This document shows, in pieces, positions 63,552-64,000 of a DNA stretch of 64,000 nt. The first letter of the stretch is position 1; each line of letters begins with the position of its first letter. Origin of the DNA: a virus. Location of the stretch: the IMG/VR virus record IMGVR_UViG_3300033145_003233, positions 186,001 through 250,000 of that record; one strand, 5' to 3'. The translations under genes and the position numbers were made by a program. Under the pieces are notes generated by a model. That model was not told where the DNA came from, did no database searches, and was given only the letters and a program-made list of their open reading frames with translations.

Positions 63552-64000
63552 TTAAAACCACTTTTTGTAGATATTAGCATAAGTCCCATTCTCATAAAGA
63601 GTTAGAATAATCTTATCTATAGGACGTTTTAATTCACTTCCCTTAGATAGAACAAATCCATAGTATTGTTCATCAAACATACCGCCCGCCATAACAACCT
63701 TATCGGGATTGTCTTTTACATAGTTTAAGAGGATAGGATAGTCATAGACAACAGCATCTCCTCTTTCAAGCAGCAGATTATCACAGGCACTACTAATACT
63801 ATCAACTGTTTTAACTTTTGCTCCTAATTCTTTCACATATCCAACACTTGTTGTCCCTTTTTGAGTTAAGACAATTTTGCCTTTTAAATCGTCAGGGCTT
63901 TGAATATCTCCAGCTATCTTTTCCGTTGTATAATCAGCAGACAAAAGAGCAGTAAAATTACAAAAAGCCATAATCCCGCAAAAGATAAGTGCTATTGTTA
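63552..64000 (-). CDS. Ionotropic-glutamate-receptor-like channel, C-terminal half (partial)
   Basis: The frame is open to the window edge, so the real start lies beyond 64000. Residues next to the edge are a hydrophobic helix (IALIFCGIMAFCNFTALLSA), in the place of the last pore helix; NFTALLSADYTTEKI resembles the SYTANL-type gate. It continues as the second lobe of an SBP_bac_3 ligand-binding domain: IQSPDDLKGKIVLTQKGTTS, GDAVVYDYPILLNY and GFVLSKGSELKRPIDKIILT, ending YKKWF. A plain periplasmic binding protein would not have a helix there, so a GluR0-type channel fits best. Half of the gene is unseen. Confidence 0.75.
   Translation of the reverse strand, partial: TIALIFCGIMAFCNFTALLSADYTTEKIAGDIQSPDDLKGKIVLTQKGTTSVGYVKELGAKVKTVDSISSACDNLLLERGDAVVYDYPILLNYVKDNPDKVVMAGGMFDEQYYGFVLSKGSELKRPIDKIILTLYENGTYANIYKKWF

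Overview
The window is low-GC DNA in which every gene I can support lies on the minus strand. There are more than 120 genes, mostly small, overlapping by 1-20 bases (ATGA, GTGA and TAATG junctions) or a few bases apart, so transcription runs from high to low coordinates. This density, the many tiny membrane and zinc-ribbon proteins without known function, the tandem paralogues, and the viral-type gene set (T4-type RNA ligase, second RNA ligase, two DNA methylases, HNH endonuclease, Xre repressor, DGQHR/DndB-like protein, sigma-like factor) point to the early/accessory region of a large tailed phage or phage-like element. No capsid, tail, terminase or polymerase gene is seen. Several proteins look borrowed from a Planctomycetota-like (or Lentisphaerae/Verrucomicrobia-like) host: two pseudopilin-type prepilins, a GspF N-domain-like protein and a secreted phosphatase with Ig-like repeats and a dockerin-like calcium motif. 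That host assignment is inference.

Layout. 1-6.5 kb: a promoter flanked by two 40-bp inverted repeats, then a run of small membrane proteins with three tandem 'MCL' paralogues, driven by a consensus promoter near 6.52 kb. 6.5-31.3 kb: a very long minus-strand run of small genes containing four paralogues of an FDVY-TRD family, two SPASM radical-SAM enzymes, an unusual tRNA-like RNA (19524-19669), a Clp N-domain protein without ATPase, pseudopilins and an FkbM methyltransferase. 31.3-44 kb: shorter units, most with their own consensus sigma70 promoters and terminators: sigma-like factor, DGQHR protein, DNA methylase, Xre regulator, phosphoesterase, T4 Rnl1-like RNA ligase, ankyrin protein and a Ro60/TROVE protein. 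44-64 kb: AAA ATPase, a queuosine-salvage-like protein, GMP-reductase-like enzyme, HNH nuclease, phosphoribosyltransferase, B12-type radical SAM protein, DRB0094-type RNA ligase, second DNA methylase, coiled-coil proteins, secreted phosphatase and, at the edge, the C-terminal half of an ionotropic-glutamate-receptor-like channel.

How it may work together. Two RNA ligases of different families, a Ro60-type RNA chaperone, a queuosine-salvage-like enzyme, an RMF-like protein and a structured tRNA-like RNA suggest a phage RNA maintenance programme that protects, repairs or decoys tRNA and structured RNA. A recurring box (TTAATTTTCCAGACAA on the minus strand) sits shortly upstream of six separate minus-strand genes. 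It also forms both arms of the inverted repeats at 1.1-1.3 kb, so one DNA-binding regulator may control a dispersed regulon. Three promoters place the predicted transcription start within a few bases of the start codon, implying leaderless messages.
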